Shown: positions 18,056 through 26,786, counted from the stretch's first letter. The stretch is 64,000 bases of DNA from Streptomyces olivaceoviridis (GCF_014650115.1 NZ_BMUI01000003.1:496001-560000); one strand, 5' to 3'. Program-made: numbers and translations. The notes: generated from the sequence alone by a model not told the origin.

Positions 18056-18901
18056 TTACTTGTTGGCGCCGAGCTCGATCGGCACGCCGACGAGGGAGCC
18101 GTACTCGGTCCAGGAGCCGTCGTAGTTCTTGACGTTCTCCACGCCGAGCAGCTCGTGCAGCACGAACCAGGTCAGGGCCGAGCGCTCACCGATGCGGCAG
18201 TAGGCGATCGTGTCCTTGGCGAGGTCCACGTCCTCGGCGGCGTAGAGCTCCTTGAGCTCCTCGTCCGACTTGAAGGTGCCGTCGTCGTTGGCGTTCTTCG
18301 ACCACGGGATGTTCCTCGCGGTCGGCACGTGGCCCGGACGCTGCGACTGCTCCTGCGGCAGGTGCGCCGGGGCGAGCAGCTTGCCGGAGAACTCGTCGGG
18401 CGAGCGGACGTCGACGAGGTTCTGCGCGCCGATCGCCTTCACGACGTCGTCGCGGAAGGCGCGGATCGAGGTGTCCTGCGCCTTGGCCGTGTAGTCGGTC
18501 TTCGGGCGCTCGGGGACCTCGTCGCCGGCGACCAGCTCGCGGGCGTCCAGCTCCCACTTCTTGCGGCCTCCGTCGAGGAGCTTGACGTTCTCGTGGCCGT
18601 ACAGCTTGAAGTACCAGTAGGCGTACGACGCGAACCAGTTGTTGTTGCCGCCGTAGAGGACGACCGTGTGGTCGTTGGCGATGCCCTTCTCCGACAGGAG
18701 CTTCTCGAAGCCCTCCTGGTCGATGAAGTCACGGCGGACCGGGTCCTGGAGGTCCTTGGTCCAGTCGATGCGGACCGCGTTCTTGATGTGGTTCTTGTCG
18801 TAGGCGGACGTGTCCTCGTCCACCTCGACGATCGCGATGGTCGGGTCGTCCAGGTGCTCCTGGAGCCAGTCGGCGTCGACCAGGACGTCGCTGCGGCTCA
18901 T
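18056..18901 (-). CDS. Thiosulfate sulfurtransferase (two-domain rhodanese)
   Basis: A 281-residue cytosolic rhodanese with two domains. The inactive N-terminal domain is followed by the C-terminal catalytic domain, whose persulfide loop is C235-R-I-G-E-R-S. The N-terminal domain keeps LLDGGRKKWE. The enzyme transfers sulfane sulfur from thiosulfate to thiol or cyanide acceptors. GGAGGAGAAAGAGC directly before the ATG supports the start. Probably co-transcribed with DUF1416 and controlled by the leader peptide at 19026-19106. Confidence 0.95.
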   Translation of the reverse strand: MSRSDVLVDADWLQEHLDDPTIAIVEVDEDTSAYDKNHIKNAVRIDWTKDLQDPVRRDFIDQEGFEKLLSEKGIANDHTVVLYGGNNNWFASYAYWYFKLYGHENVKLLDGGRKKWELDARELVAGDEVPERPKTDYTAKAQDTSIRAFRDDVVKAIGAQNLVDVRSPDEFSGKLLAPAHLPQEQSQRPGHVPTARNIPWSKNANDDGTFKSDEELKELYAAEDVDLAKDTIAYCRIGERSALTWFVLHELLGVENVKNYDGSWTEYGSLVGVPIELGANK

Positions 18902-19025
18902 GCTCTTTCTCCTCCGGGGCAGTCGCGGCGGGGCGTGCGAGTAGAGAGGGGGCGCGCTCGGTGCGGAGCGGCGCACGGATGCCCTGGCAGCAGGGCGGTT
19001 GAGACGCGGGAGCCGGGGCTTCCGC

Positions 19026-19106
19026 TCAGAAGGTGCGACAGAGCATGGCGGCAACGCGGCACAGGTCCACTGCCCGCCGCTTCGTGAGATCCGCCTGTCG
19101 CTTCAT
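19026..19106 (-). CDS. Cysteine-containing leader peptide (26 codons)
   Basis: A very short gene encoding MKRQADLTKRRAVDLCRVAA followed by MLCRTF and a stop. Streptomycetes carry a recurrent family of such putative leader peptides upstream of sulfur-metabolism genes; the conserved core is the basic RRAVDLCRVAAMLCR part with two Cys codons. It ends 124 bp before the rhodanese start on the same strand. The likely role is translational or transcriptional attenuation responding to cysteinyl-tRNA supply. Too short for ordinary gene callers; identified by direct translation. Confidence 0.85.
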   Translation of the reverse strand: MKRQADLTKRRAVDLCRVAAMLCRTF

Positions 19107-19194
19107 GGCCTCGATCGTAGGGACGTCCGGGCGGGCGTGTCACCGGTGTGTCACATGGCGAGATGGGATCGTCCGAATGGCGGGACATGCAACG

Positions 19195-19225
19195 CGCCCG
19201 GGAGCCGCCGGACGGCTCCCGGGCG
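19195..19225 (-). terminator. Perfect 13-bp hairpin downstream of the DUF2993 gene
   Basis: CGCCCGGGAGCCG-CCGGA-CGGCTCCCGGGCG, a perfect stem with a 5-base loop, 106 bases past the end of the DUF2993 gene and upstream of the leader-peptide promoter region on the same strand. Confidence 0.85.
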
Positions 19226-19330
19226 TGCGTGCCGGTCATCGCATCTGCGCTACGGACGTGACCGTCTCGCCAGTCGGACAGGTCCCGTGATCAGGCCCGT
19301 CGGCGTCCGTTCCCGTCGGCGTCCGTGCCC

Positions 19331-20068
19331 CTACCCCGCCAGCCTGACGTCCGAACCCTTCACGCTGATCTGCACGCCCTTCGGTGCGGCCTCCACCTTG
19401 TCCAGCTTGATGCCGCCGGGAAGCTGGTCGATGACCTGCTGGAAGTCGGTGATCTCGCGGATGCGGTCCTCGGCGATCGCGGCGGCGCCCAGCTGCGGCA
19501 GGGAGTCCGCGTGCACCTCGACCTTGTTGTTCACCACGGCCACCGAGCTGAGCACGGACACCGTCTGCTTGATCCCGAGGGACGAGACGGTCCCCTCCAC
19601 CGCGACCTTGATCTTCCCGTTGCCGCCGTCGGAGAGGCCGACGACCCGGGCCATGACGCCGGGGGCCACCTCGGTCGGCTCGGACTTGGCCGTCTTCAGC
19701 AGCTCGGCGTAGGAGATCGACGCCGTGCCGGTCGCGGTGGACGCGGTGGCCGAGCTGTAGTCGCCGGAGAACTCCACGCCCTGCATGTCGGCCTTCAGGT
19801 CGTCGATCCGGATGGTCTGGCCGGGCTTGCCGGTGGCCGCCTCGTACTCCTTGATGCCGACCTCGACGTCGTCGAGCGAGCCGCCCGCGACCTGCGTGAG
19901 GAACGGGAAGCCCTTGATGTCCACGCTCGGGGTCGAGGGCAGGTTCTCGGTCGCCTTCAGCTTGTCCGCGGCCTCGCCCTCGGCGAAGTGCACCGCGACC
20001 CGGTCCACGATCACGAAGAGTCCGCCCAGGATCACGACGATGATCAGGAGTATTCGCAGGGCGCGCAT
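19331..20068 (-). CDS. DUF2993 (LmeA-type) lipid-binding protein
   Basis: A 245-residue protein anchored by an N-terminal hydrophobic segment (LRILLIIVVILGGLFVIV, residues 4-21), with the rest extracytoplasmic. The body matches DUF2993: FPFLTQVAGGSLDDVEV, a Ser/Thr/Ala-rich middle, and a C-terminal LPGGIKLDKVE. LmeA, the characterised mycobacterial member, binds phosphatidylinositides and helps lipoglycan assembly; a similar envelope role is an inference. Single gene ending in a strong terminator. Confidence 0.92.
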   Translation of the reverse strand: MRALRILLIIVVILGGLFVIVDRVAVHFAEGEAADKLKATENLPSTPSVDIKGFPFLTQVAGGSLDDVEVGIKEYEAATGKPGQTIRIDDLKADMQGVEFSGDYSSATASTATGTASISYAELLKTAKSEPTEVAPGVMARVVGLSDGGNGKIKVAVEGTVSSLGIKQTVSVLSSVAVVNNKVEVHADSLPQLGAAAIAEDRIREITDFQQVIDQLPGGIKLDKVEAAPKGVQISVKGSDVRLAG

Positions 20069-20199
20069 GTGGTGGTTCCCCCGGGTCGGCGACGGTGTTC
20101 GTAAGTCCGGTACGGATACGCCACGGTAACCCCGCCGGGCCCGGTCGCCGGGATTTGTGGATCAGTTGTGACAGGCCGCGCCGGACCTACAGTGGACGT

Positions 20200-20463
20200 A
20201 TGTACGCCCGGCGTCGGCACATCTACTTCGCCATGATGGGGACCTGCATCGGCCTCTTCGTCCTGGCCTGGGGGGTCATTCGCATCTGGTCGGTGCCGGC
20301 GGCCGTCGGCATGTGCGTGGTGGCCATGGTCATCCCGCCGGTCGCCGCGATGATCGCCAACCGCCGGGGCCCGGAGGACCGCTGGTGGGACGACCCCTCC
20401 GGCGACCCGCAGTCCGACGAGTGGTGGGACGAGCTGGACGGCAAGAAACGCCCGCGCCCCTAG
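20200..20463 (+). CDS. DUF3099 small membrane protein
   Basis: An 87-residue protein with two membrane segments (IYFAMMGTCIGLFVLAWGVI, about 8-27; VPAAVGMCVVAMVIPPVAAM, about 32-51) and an acidic Trp-rich tail (DRWWDDPSGD, DEWWDELDG). The family is restricted to actinobacteria; function unknown. The start MYARRRHIYF is the conserved N-terminus; 35 in-frame codons upstream are not family-like. Divergent from the DUF2993 gene. Confidence 0.9.
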   Translation: MYARRRHIYFAMMGTCIGLFVLAWGVIRIWSVPAAVGMCVVAMVIPPVAAMIANRRGPEDRWWDDPSGDPQSDEWWDELDGKKRPRP

Positions 20464-20502
20464 AGACGTCGGCGAGGTCCCGGCCGGCCGCCGGTGGCGG
20501 AC

Positions 20503-20865
20503 TCAGTAGACGAGCGCCTGCGTCTCGTCCCCCAGCGCCTCCTGCACGAAGACCTGCGCGCCGGCGATCCGCACGCCCTCGACGACGTCCTTCTCCGTGA
20601 TCTCCCGGCGGGCGGCGCACTGCGTGCACAGCGTGACGCGTCCGGCGGCGAGGACCGACTCCAGCAGATCGGGCAGCGGCGCGGCGTGCGGCAGCTCGAA
20701 CTCGGCGGCCCGGCCCGGCAGCGCGAACCAGGACGACTCCCCGGTCAGCCACAGCGAGACCTCGACCCCGCTGGCCACGGCGACCGCGGCCACCGTGAAC
20801 GCCTGCGAGCACCGCTCGGGAGCGTCCGCCCCGGCCGTCACCTTGATCACGAGCTTCTTCGCCAT
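20503..20865 (-). CDS. DsrE-family protein
   Basis: A 120-residue Rossmann-like protein: MAKKLVIKVTAGADAPERCS, then AVASGVEVSLWLTGESSW, LCTQCAARREI and a C-terminal FVQEALGDETQALVY. DsrE/TusD proteins relay sulfur through a Cys; here Cys residues occur in VTLCTQCAARR. The acceptor is unknown. Convergent with the DUF3099 gene, 39 bp between stops. Confidence 0.9.
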   Translation of the reverse strand: MAKKLVIKVTAGADAPERCSQAFTVAAVAVASGVEVSLWLTGESSWFALPGRAAEFELPHAAPLPDLLESVLAAGRVTLCTQCAARREITEKDVVEGVRIAGAQVFVQEALGDETQALVY

Positions 20866-20976
20866 GCGGGAAGCGTAGCCCTCGGCGGCGCCGCCCCTCA
20901 CAAGGAGCGCCCCGGCCCGGCCGCGTAAGCTGGGCTGCGGCTCTGTCGTCCGCCCACCCACGCTCAAGGAGCACCC

Positions 20977-21075
20977 GTGGAAGCATTCTTCGAAATCCTG
21001 CTGGTCCTGGTCTGCGTCGGCGTGCTCGCCTTCGCCGGTCTGACCGTGAAGAAGCTGTACCAGGGCCAGCGCTGA
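20977..21075 (+). CDS. 32-residue membrane peptide
   Basis: GTG-started frame encoding MEAFFEILLVLVCVGVLAF and ending TVKKLYQGQR: one membrane span and a basic tail. It is preceded by AAGGAGC with good spacing and ends 25 bp before the nitrobindin-like gene, so it probably shares that transcript. No family is recognised; absent from ordinary long-ORF calls because of its size. Confidence 0.7.
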   Translation: MEAFFEILLVLVCVGVLAFAGLTVKKLYQGQR

Positions 21076-21100
21076 TCCACACCCACGAAAGCCTCCGCTC

Positions 21101-21676
21101 ATGATCGAGATCCCGTCCGACCTGCACAAGGACCTCGTCCCGCTCGCCTTCCTGCTCGGCAACTGGGCCGGCGCGGGCGTGCACGACTTCCCCGGCTCTG
21201 AGAAGTGCAACTTCGGGCAGGAGGTCAGCTTCACCCACGACGGCCGGGACTTCCTGGAGTACCGCTCCCGCACCTGGGTGCTCGACCAGGACGGCAACAA
21301 GGTCCGCCCCCTGGAGACCGAGTCCGGCTTCTGGCGGATCCGCCCCGACCGCACGGTCGAGGTCACGATGACCCGCGACGACGGGGTGATCGAGATCTGG
21401 TACGGCCAGATGGCCGACAAGAAGCCGCAGATCGACCTGGTGACGGACGCCGTCGCCCGCACCGCTGACGCGCGGCCGTACAGCGGCGGCAAGCGGCTCT
21501 ACGGCTACGTCAAGAGCGACCTGATGTGGGTCGGCGAGAAGCAGACCCCCGAGGTCCCGCTGCGCCCCTACATGTCGGCCCAGCTCAAGAAGGTCGTCAC
21601 CCCCGAGGACGTCGAACGCTGGGCGAAGGCCCTCCCCGACGACCTCCCGGACGACGGCATCGCCTTCTTCAAGTAG
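21101..21676 (+). CDS. Ferric nitrobindin-like (FABP-fold) protein
   Basis: A 191-residue beta-barrel protein with the nitrobindin signature GNWAGAG near residue 20 and PLETESGFWRI. Nitrobindins bind ferric heme through a C-terminal His and isomerise peroxynitrite. In this copy the corresponding stretch reads LRPYMSAQLKKV, with Tyr where His is expected, so it probably belongs to the subgroup lacking the axial ligand. Ligand unknown. It lies upstream of nur on the same strand with a 49-bp gap. Confidence 0.9.
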   Translation: MIEIPSDLHKDLVPLAFLLGNWAGAGVHDFPGSEKCNFGQEVSFTHDGRDFLEYRSRTWVLDQDGNKVRPLETESGFWRIRPDRTVEVTMTRDDGVIEIWYGQMADKKPQIDLVTDAVARTADARPYSGGKRLYGYVKSDLMWVGEKQTPEVPLRPYMSAQLKKVVTPEDVERWAKALPDDLPDDGIAFFK

Positions 21677-21725
21677 ACCGCCTTCGTCCAGTGGGCCCGC
21701 GCCCGGTGGCTCTAGACTCGTCGGT

Positions 21726-22163
21726 GTGGTGAGCACCGACTGGAAGAGCGACCTCAGGCAGCGCGGCTACCGGCTGACGCCGCAGCGGCAGCTTGTCCTG
21801 GAAGCCGTGGACACCCTTGAACACGCGACCCCCGACGACATCCTCGCGGAAGTGAGGAAGACGGCGTCGGGGGTCAACATTTCCACCGTCTACCGCACGC
21901 TGGAGCTGCTGGAGGAACTGGGCCTGGTCAGCCACGCCCACCTCGGGCACGGTGCCCCGACCTACCACCTCGCCGACCGCCACCACCATCTGCACCTGGT
22001 GTGCCGGGACTGCGACAACGTCATCGAGGCGGACGTGGACGTGGCCGCGGAGTTCACGGACAAGCTGCGCCGGCAGTTCGGTTTCGACACCGACATGAAG
22101 CACTTCGCGATCTTCGGCCGGTGCCAGGACTGTTCCCTGAAGGGTTCAAGTACCACGTCGTAG
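21726..22163 (+). CDS. nur: Nur, nickel-responsive Fur-family regulator
   Basis: A 145-residue repressor that senses nickel and controls nickel uptake and Fe/Ni superoxide dismutase genes in Streptomyces. Every ligand of the S. coelicolor Nur structure is present at the same numbering: Ni-site H70, H72 and H126; M-site H33, H86, H88 and H90. The winged helix includes RLTPQRQLVLEAV and NISTVYRTLELLEEL. Cys93/Cys96 and a second CxxC (CQDC) remain as in Fur proteins. Initiation is at one of two adjacent GTG codons (21726 or 21729). Confidence 0.95.
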   Translation: MVSTDWKSDLRQRGYRLTPQRQLVLEAVDTLEHATPDDILAEVRKTASGVNISTVYRTLELLEELGLVSHAHLGHGAPTYHLADRHHHLHLVCRDCDNVIEADVDVAAEFTDKLRRQFGFDTDMKHFAIFGRCQDCSLKGSSTTS

Positions 22164-22173
22164 GCTTGGCGGT

Positions 22174-23139
22174 ATGAAGAGCCCCCTGCTGTCCCTGCCC
22201 GGCGCCGTCCCCGCCGAGGGTGTGGACGAAGGTGTCGCCGCCCACTACGGCGACCTGTTCCGCGAACAGCGCGCCCTCGCCGACGGCACCGGTTTCGTCG
22301 ATCTCTCGCACCGCGGTGTCGTCACCGTCAGCGGCGAGGACCGGCTGAGCTGGCTGCACCTGCTGCTCACCCAGCACGTCAGCGAACTGCCCGTGGGAGA
22401 GGCCACCGAGGCCCTGATCCTCTCCGCGCACGGGCACATCGAGCACGCCCTGTACCTGGTGGACGACGGCACGACCGTCTGGGCCCATGTGGAGCCCGGC
22501 ACCCAGGACGCGCTGATCGCGTACCTGGAGTCGATGAAGTTCTTCTACCGGGTGGAGGTCGCCGACCGTACCGCCGACATCGCCGTGGTGCACCTGCCCG
22601 CCGGTTCGATCGCCGACGTCCCGGACGGGGCCGTCGTGCGCGAGACGCCGTACGGCCGTGACGTCTTCCTGCCCCGGGCCGGTCTGGAGGAGTTCGCCGC
22701 CTCCCACGGCCCCGCCGCCGGGCTCCTCGCCTACGAGGCGCTGCGCGTCGAGCAGCACCGGCCCCGGCTCGGCTTCGAGACCGACCACCGCACCATCCCG
22801 CACGAACTGGGCTGGATCGGCACGGCCGTGCACCTCCAGAAGGGCTGCTACCGGGGTCAGGAGACCGTCGCCCGGGTGCAGAACCTGGGCAAGCCGCCGC
22901 GTCGGCTGGTCTTCCTGCACCTGGACGGCAGCGACGTCCATCTCCCGGTCCCCGGCACGGAGATCCGCGTCGCGGACGAGGGCCCGGAGGGCCGCAGGGT
23001 CGGTGTCGTGACGACGTCGGTACGCCACCACGAGCTGGGGCCGGTCGCGCTGGCGGTGGTGAAGCGGAACGTCCCGGTCGACGCGCGCCTCCTGGCCGGG
23101 GAGACGGCGGCGGCCCAGGAGGTCGTGGTCGAGCCGTAG
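22174..23139 (+). CDS. ygfZ: YgfZ/GcvT-domain folate-binding protein
   Basis: A 321-residue protein of the COG0354 family with the hallmark KGCYRGQE (near 230) followed by ETVARVQNLGKPPRRL. It uses tetrahydrofolate to help maintain Fe-S cluster enzymes. The glycine-cleavage T-like N-terminus (VVTVSGEDRLSWLHLLLTQ) is complete. It follows nur by 10 bp, so the two are likely co-transcribed. Convergent with the truncated beta-lactamase-fold gene. Confidence 0.95.
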   Translation: MKSPLLSLPGAVPAEGVDEGVAAHYGDLFREQRALADGTGFVDLSHRGVVTVSGEDRLSWLHLLLTQHVSELPVGEATEALILSAHGHIEHALYLVDDGTTVWAHVEPGTQDALIAYLESMKFFYRVEVADRTADIAVVHLPAGSIADVPDGAVVRETPYGRDVFLPRAGLEEFAASHGPAAGLLAYEALRVEQHRPRLGFETDHRTIPHELGWIGTAVHLQKGCYRGQETVARVQNLGKPPRRLVFLHLDGSDVHLPVPGTEIRVADEGPEGRRVGVVTTSVRHHELGPVALAVVKRNVPVDARLLAGETAAAQEVVVEP

Positions 23140-24069
23140 CCCCCGCCCCGGCAGGAGCACCCCGCTGAACAGGGCCTCCTGGAACCGGAAGAGGTCGTCC
23201 GCGGTGGAGACCAGTTCGCCCTCGCCCCAGGCGGCGGACCGGTCGTAGACCGTCACATCGCGCAGGCCGCCGTCCGTCATGCGCAGGAAGCCGTGGACGG
23301 ACGGGCCGTGCGGGCGGGCGTCGTCGCCCGGTATCCGCGTGCCGGTCAGTCCCAGGGGCCGCAGGATCCGGGAGGCGATCACCTCGCCGTAGGGGCGCCC
23401 CGTCAGCTCCTCGATCAGGAGGGCGAGGAACACGTAGGTGACGCCCCGGTACTCCTGCGCGCGGCCGGGGGGGAACTTGAGGCGGTCCCGCGTCACCGTG
23501 GCGACCAGGGCCCGCGGTGTCCAGTGGTCGAAGCGGTGCCGCAGGACCGCCTCCGGTGTGCCGAGGTCCGGCAGGCCCAGGTGGTCGGGCAGCCCGCTGG
23601 TGTGCTGGAGCAGATGCGCCACCGTGACGCGGTGGAAGCGGGAGGGCAGGGCGAGGCCGGGGAGGCAGTGCGTGATCGGGGCGTCGAGATCCACCCGGCC
23701 TTCCGCCCAGAGTCGCAGCACGGCCGTGGTCACGAAGACCTTCGTCACGCTGCCCGCGCGGAAGCGGTCGTCCGCCCGGACGGACCGGCCGGTCGCCGGG
23801 TCGGCCGTGCCCGCCGTGCCGTACCGACGGCTGCCCCGCCGCTCCACCAGCAGCTGGGAGGCGGTCGCCTCCGGATGCGAGAGATCGCCGATCGCGGCGC
23901 GTAAGGCGGCGGGGTCGAGCGGGGCAGGGCCGGAAGTGGTGCGGTCCGGGGCGGTGGGGCCGTCCGCGAGCGGCGCGGCCGTCGCCGGGGCGGCGAGGCC
24001 CGCGGTGGCGAGCGTCAGGGCGGCGGTCGCGCCCCTGCCCGTGAAGGCGCGTCGGGAGAGAGACGTCAT
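23140..24069 (-). pseudogene. C-terminally truncated serine beta-lactamase/DD-peptidase homologue
   Basis: Reads as a Tat-exported beta-lactamase-fold protein: signal MTSLSRRAFTGRGATAALTL with SRRxF, the SxxK nucleophile motif in RAGSVTKVF, and HLLQHTSGLPDH. Family similarity stops around LFSGVLLPG, about residue 308, just where the convergent ygfZ begins; the expected ~80-100 C-terminal residues with the third (HxG/KTG) motif are absent. The frame stays open another 360 codons antisense to ygfZ, but that is high-GC shadow. The YxN element also looks altered (EYRGVTY). Most likely a 3'-deleted pseudogene, though a rearranged product cannot be excluded. Confidence 0.7.
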
Positions 24070-24144
24070 GTGACCGATCCTTCTCCCGCCCGCGCGCCGG
24101 GACATCGGGGATGCCCCCGAAGCAACCCCGGCCCGCCCCCGGCC

Positions 24145-25434
24145 TCAGCCCAGGGCGCGCCCCAGGACCCACACCACCGGTGCCGCCGCCGACAGGGGCA
24201 GGGCCACGCCGGCCGTGAAGTGGACGAAGCGGGACGGGTAGTCGTAGCTGGCCACCCGGTGGCCGACCAGGGCGCACACCCCGGCGGCGGCACCCAGCAG
24301 CGCCCCCTTCGTACCGAAGCCGGTCATGCCGCCCACGGCGATCCCCGCGCCCGCCGCCGCCAACAGGGCGACCACGACCGACACCGGGGTCGGCAGGGGC
24401 AGGGCACGGGCCAGGACCGCCACCGCGACCGCCGCGGCGCCGACCGAGACCGCGTGCGGGTCGACGGCCAGGTACCCGGTGGCCAGGACCGCGAGCGCCG
24501 CCGAGGCGACCGTCGCCATCAGGCCGTACATCCGCTCGTCCGGCGAGGCGTGCGAGCGCAGCTGGAGGACGAGGGAGAGCAGCACCCAGAGGCCGAGCGG
24601 GCCGAGGATGGCCACCAGGGCGTGGTCGCGGCCCGCCGCGAGGACCGCCACGTCGGACGTCAGCGCGCCCGCGAAGGCCAGCGCGATGCCCTGCCGGGCG
24701 GGCCACATGCCGTTCAGCCGGAACCAGCCCGCGGCCGTCACCGCCTGGAGCACCACCAGCGGCACGGCCAGGGCGTACGAGGCGACGGGCGCCGCCGCGG
24801 CGAGGAGCAGGCCCAGCACGGCGGTGAGCAGCGCCGGCTGCATGCCGGGCTCGATGATCGGGGAACGGCCCTCCAGGCGGGCCCGCTGGGCGTCGGTGAT
24901 CCGCGCGTTGCCGGCGAGGGTGGCGGGTCCGTAGGCGGGCCCGGCCTCCGCGTCGGCCGGGGACGCGGAGGCAGCCGCCGCGGGCTCCGGTGCGGGCGCG
25001 GGTGCCGGTTCGGGGTTCGGCGCGGGCGCGTACGTCCCCGCCCCCGCGTGCGACCCGCCGTACGTCCCCGCATACGGCTCGGCGTACGTCCCCGCATACG
25101 GCTCCGCGTACTGCTGCTGGGGCTGCTGCTGAGGCTGGGGCTGCTGGTACTGCGGCTCCTGGTAAGCGGGCTGCTGGTACCCCGGCTGCGGATACCCCGC
25201 CTGCTGGTACCCGCCCTGCTGCTGCTCCTGCCGCGGCAGGTACGCCGTCTCCGCCGCCTGCACCGGCGCGTGCGTCTGCGTCTCCCAGGTCTGGCCCTGC
25301 CACTGCTGGGTGAGTTCCGGGTCGTGGCCGGGCTGCCCGTGGTGCGGCTCCTGTGCGGGCCACTGCTGCTGGTAGGGGTCGTAGCCCTCGTAGGGGCCGC
25401 CCTGATACGGCTCCTGGTACGGCTGGTTGGTCAT
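24145..25434 (-). CDS. Multi-pass membrane protein with Gln/Pro/Tyr-rich N-terminus
   Basis: A 429-residue protein. The first ~170 residues are low complexity, with QPY/QEP repeats (YQQPAYQEPQYQQPQPQQQ) and an imperfect repeat of YAEPYAGTYAEPYAGTYGG, then an Ala/Pro linker. From about 195 to the end there are roughly eight hydrophobic segments. No family is recognised; the arrangement (disordered cytosolic arm plus membrane bundle) is common among actinobacterial envelope proteins. It follows the MoaD/ThiS-like gene with only a 3-bp gap, suggesting one operon. Confidence 0.85.
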   Translation of the reverse strand: MTNQPYQEPYQGGPYEGYDPYQQQWPAQEPHHGQPGHDPELTQQWQGQTWETQTHAPVQAAETAYLPRQEQQQGGYQQAGYPQPGYQQPAYQEPQYQQPQPQQQPQQQYAEPYAGTYAEPYAGTYGGSHAGAGTYAPAPNPEPAPAPAPEPAAAASASPADAEAGPAYGPATLAGNARITDAQRARLEGRSPIIEPGMQPALLTAVLGLLLAAAAPVASYALAVPLVVLQAVTAAGWFRLNGMWPARQGIALAFAGALTSDVAVLAAGRDHALVAILGPLGLWVLLSLVLQLRSHASPDERMYGLMATVASAALAVLATGYLAVDPHAVSVGAAAVAVAVLARALPLPTPVSVVVALLAAAGAGIAVGGMTGFGTKGALLGAAAGVCALVGHRVASYDYPSRFVHFTAGVALPLSAAAPVVWVLGRALG

Positions 25435-25437
25435 CGC

Positions 25438-25692
25438 TCACCCTCCTGCGAACGGCGGGAGCACCTCGACCGTGCCGCCCTCGGCCAGCCGTACCGTCTC
25501 ATGCGCGCGGGTCCCGACGGGGTCACCGTCGACGAGGAAGGAGCATCGCTCCAGTACGCGGGTGAGTTCGCCGGGGTGTCGCGTACGCACGGCGGCCAGC
25601 GCGTCGGCCAGCGTGTCCGCCTCGTACGGCTCCTCGGCGACCTGGGCCGCGGCCTTGGCGGCGGCCCAGTAGCGCACCGTGACCTTGGGCAT
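25438..25692 (-). CDS. MoaD/ThiS-family ubiquitin-like sulfur carrier
   Basis: An 84-residue beta-grasp protein ending in the diglycine needed for thiocarboxylation (VEVLPPFAGG). These proteins carry sulfur for molybdopterin, thiamin or other biosynthesis after activation by an E1-like enzyme; no such enzyme lies next to it. The start MPKVTVRYW at 25692 has GAGG upstream and fits the family. Confidence 0.92.
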   Translation of the reverse strand: MPKVTVRYWAAAKAAAQVAEEPYEADTLADALAAVRTRHPGELTRVLERCSFLVDGDPVGTRAHETVRLAEGGTVEVLPPFAGG

Positions 25693-25758
25693 CTGAATCC
25701 TCAATCGACGGCAGGGACAGGAACAAACAAGAGAACGATAAGAACAGTGTGGGTCAGG

Positions 25759-26607
25759 CTAGCCCGCCGCCGTCACCGACCAGTCCCCGATCCGGGCCAT
25801 CAGGGCGTCGTCCGCGGCGTGCTCCGCGTGGCCCATGCCCGGTTCGACCCAGAGGTCGGCGTGCTCGCCGGCCGCCTCGGCGAGCATCCGGGGGTGGTCG
25901 AGCGGGAAGTAGCCGTCGCGGTCGCCGTGGACGATGAGGAGCGGCGTCGGGGCGATCTCCGGGACCGCCCGCACCGGGGAGAGCGGGACCGGGTCCCAGT
26001 CCCGGTGGTGGATGCGCGTGCGCAGGCCGTAGCGGCCCACCAGGCGGCCCTCGGGGCGGGTGACCAGCCAGTGCAGGCGGCGCATGGGGGCCGTGCCCCG
26101 GTAGTACCAGCGGGCCGGTGCGCTGACGGAGACGACGGCGTCCGTGCCGCCGTGCAGCGCCGCGTGCCGCAGGACCACCGAGCCGCCCATGGAGAAGCCG
26201 ACGGTCACCACGCGCGCGTGCCCGAGACCGCGGGCCCACTGAACGGCGGCGGCGAGGTCCAGCACCTCCTTGTCGCCGACCGTGGACCGTCCGCCGGAGC
26301 GGCCGTGGCCGCGGAACGAGAAGGTGACGACGGCGCCGTAGCCGCGCAGGACGCCCGCCACCCGGCGCACGTGCGGGCGGTCCACGTCGCCGGTGAAGCC
26401 GTGCGCGATGACGAACACCAGGTCACGGGAGGCCGTCCGGGAGGCGTCCGGAAGGGTGTCGTATACGACGGGGGGCGGATCGTATACGGAATCGATCGGA
26501 ATTCCGTCGGCCGTGCGCAGAAACGTCCGGATAGGGCCCAGTCTGCCTGTCTCGCAATTCGGACGAACGGTGGAACGTGTCCCATGACATGCCGGACGGT
26601 TGCTCAT
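25759..26607 (-). CDS. Alpha/beta hydrolase
   Basis: A 282-residue serine hydrolase: oxyanion stretch VIAHGFTGD, nucleophile elbow GFSMGGS, acid in VHGDRDGYFP and catalytic His in GMGHAEHA. Lipase/esterase-like; substrate unknown. No signal peptide. The first ~30 codons have atypically low GC3, but the only ATG in frame is at 26607 and the conserved FLRTADGIPIDSV follows. Divergent from glnR, sharing 179 bp. Confidence 0.9.
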   Translation of the reverse strand: MSNRPACHGTRSTVRPNCETGRLGPIRTFLRTADGIPIDSVYDPPPVVYDTLPDASRTASRDLVFVIAHGFTGDVDRPHVRRVAGVLRGYGAVVTFSFRGHGRSGGRSTVGDKEVLDLAAAVQWARGLGHARVVTVGFSMGGSVVLRHAALHGGTDAVVSVSAPARWYYRGTAPMRRLHWLVTRPEGRLVGRYGLRTRIHHRDWDPVPLSPVRAVPEIAPTPLLIVHGDRDGYFPLDHPRMLAEAAGEHADLWVEPGMGHAEHAADDALMARIGDWSVTAAG

Positions 26608-26786
26608 GTGGGCTATTCTGCTGGCAGAGGACTCGGGCAGCGTAGCCCCCGGGTCCTTTTGTGCTTTCGGAAGCGTTGTATACGCAGCGGGAAACCTCGG
26701 GTGACCGCCGGTGTACGGGGCCTTCGGGATCGCAGAGCAGTACCCGTCCGCACTGTCCTCGCAGGGACCGAGGAGGAACCAGACGT

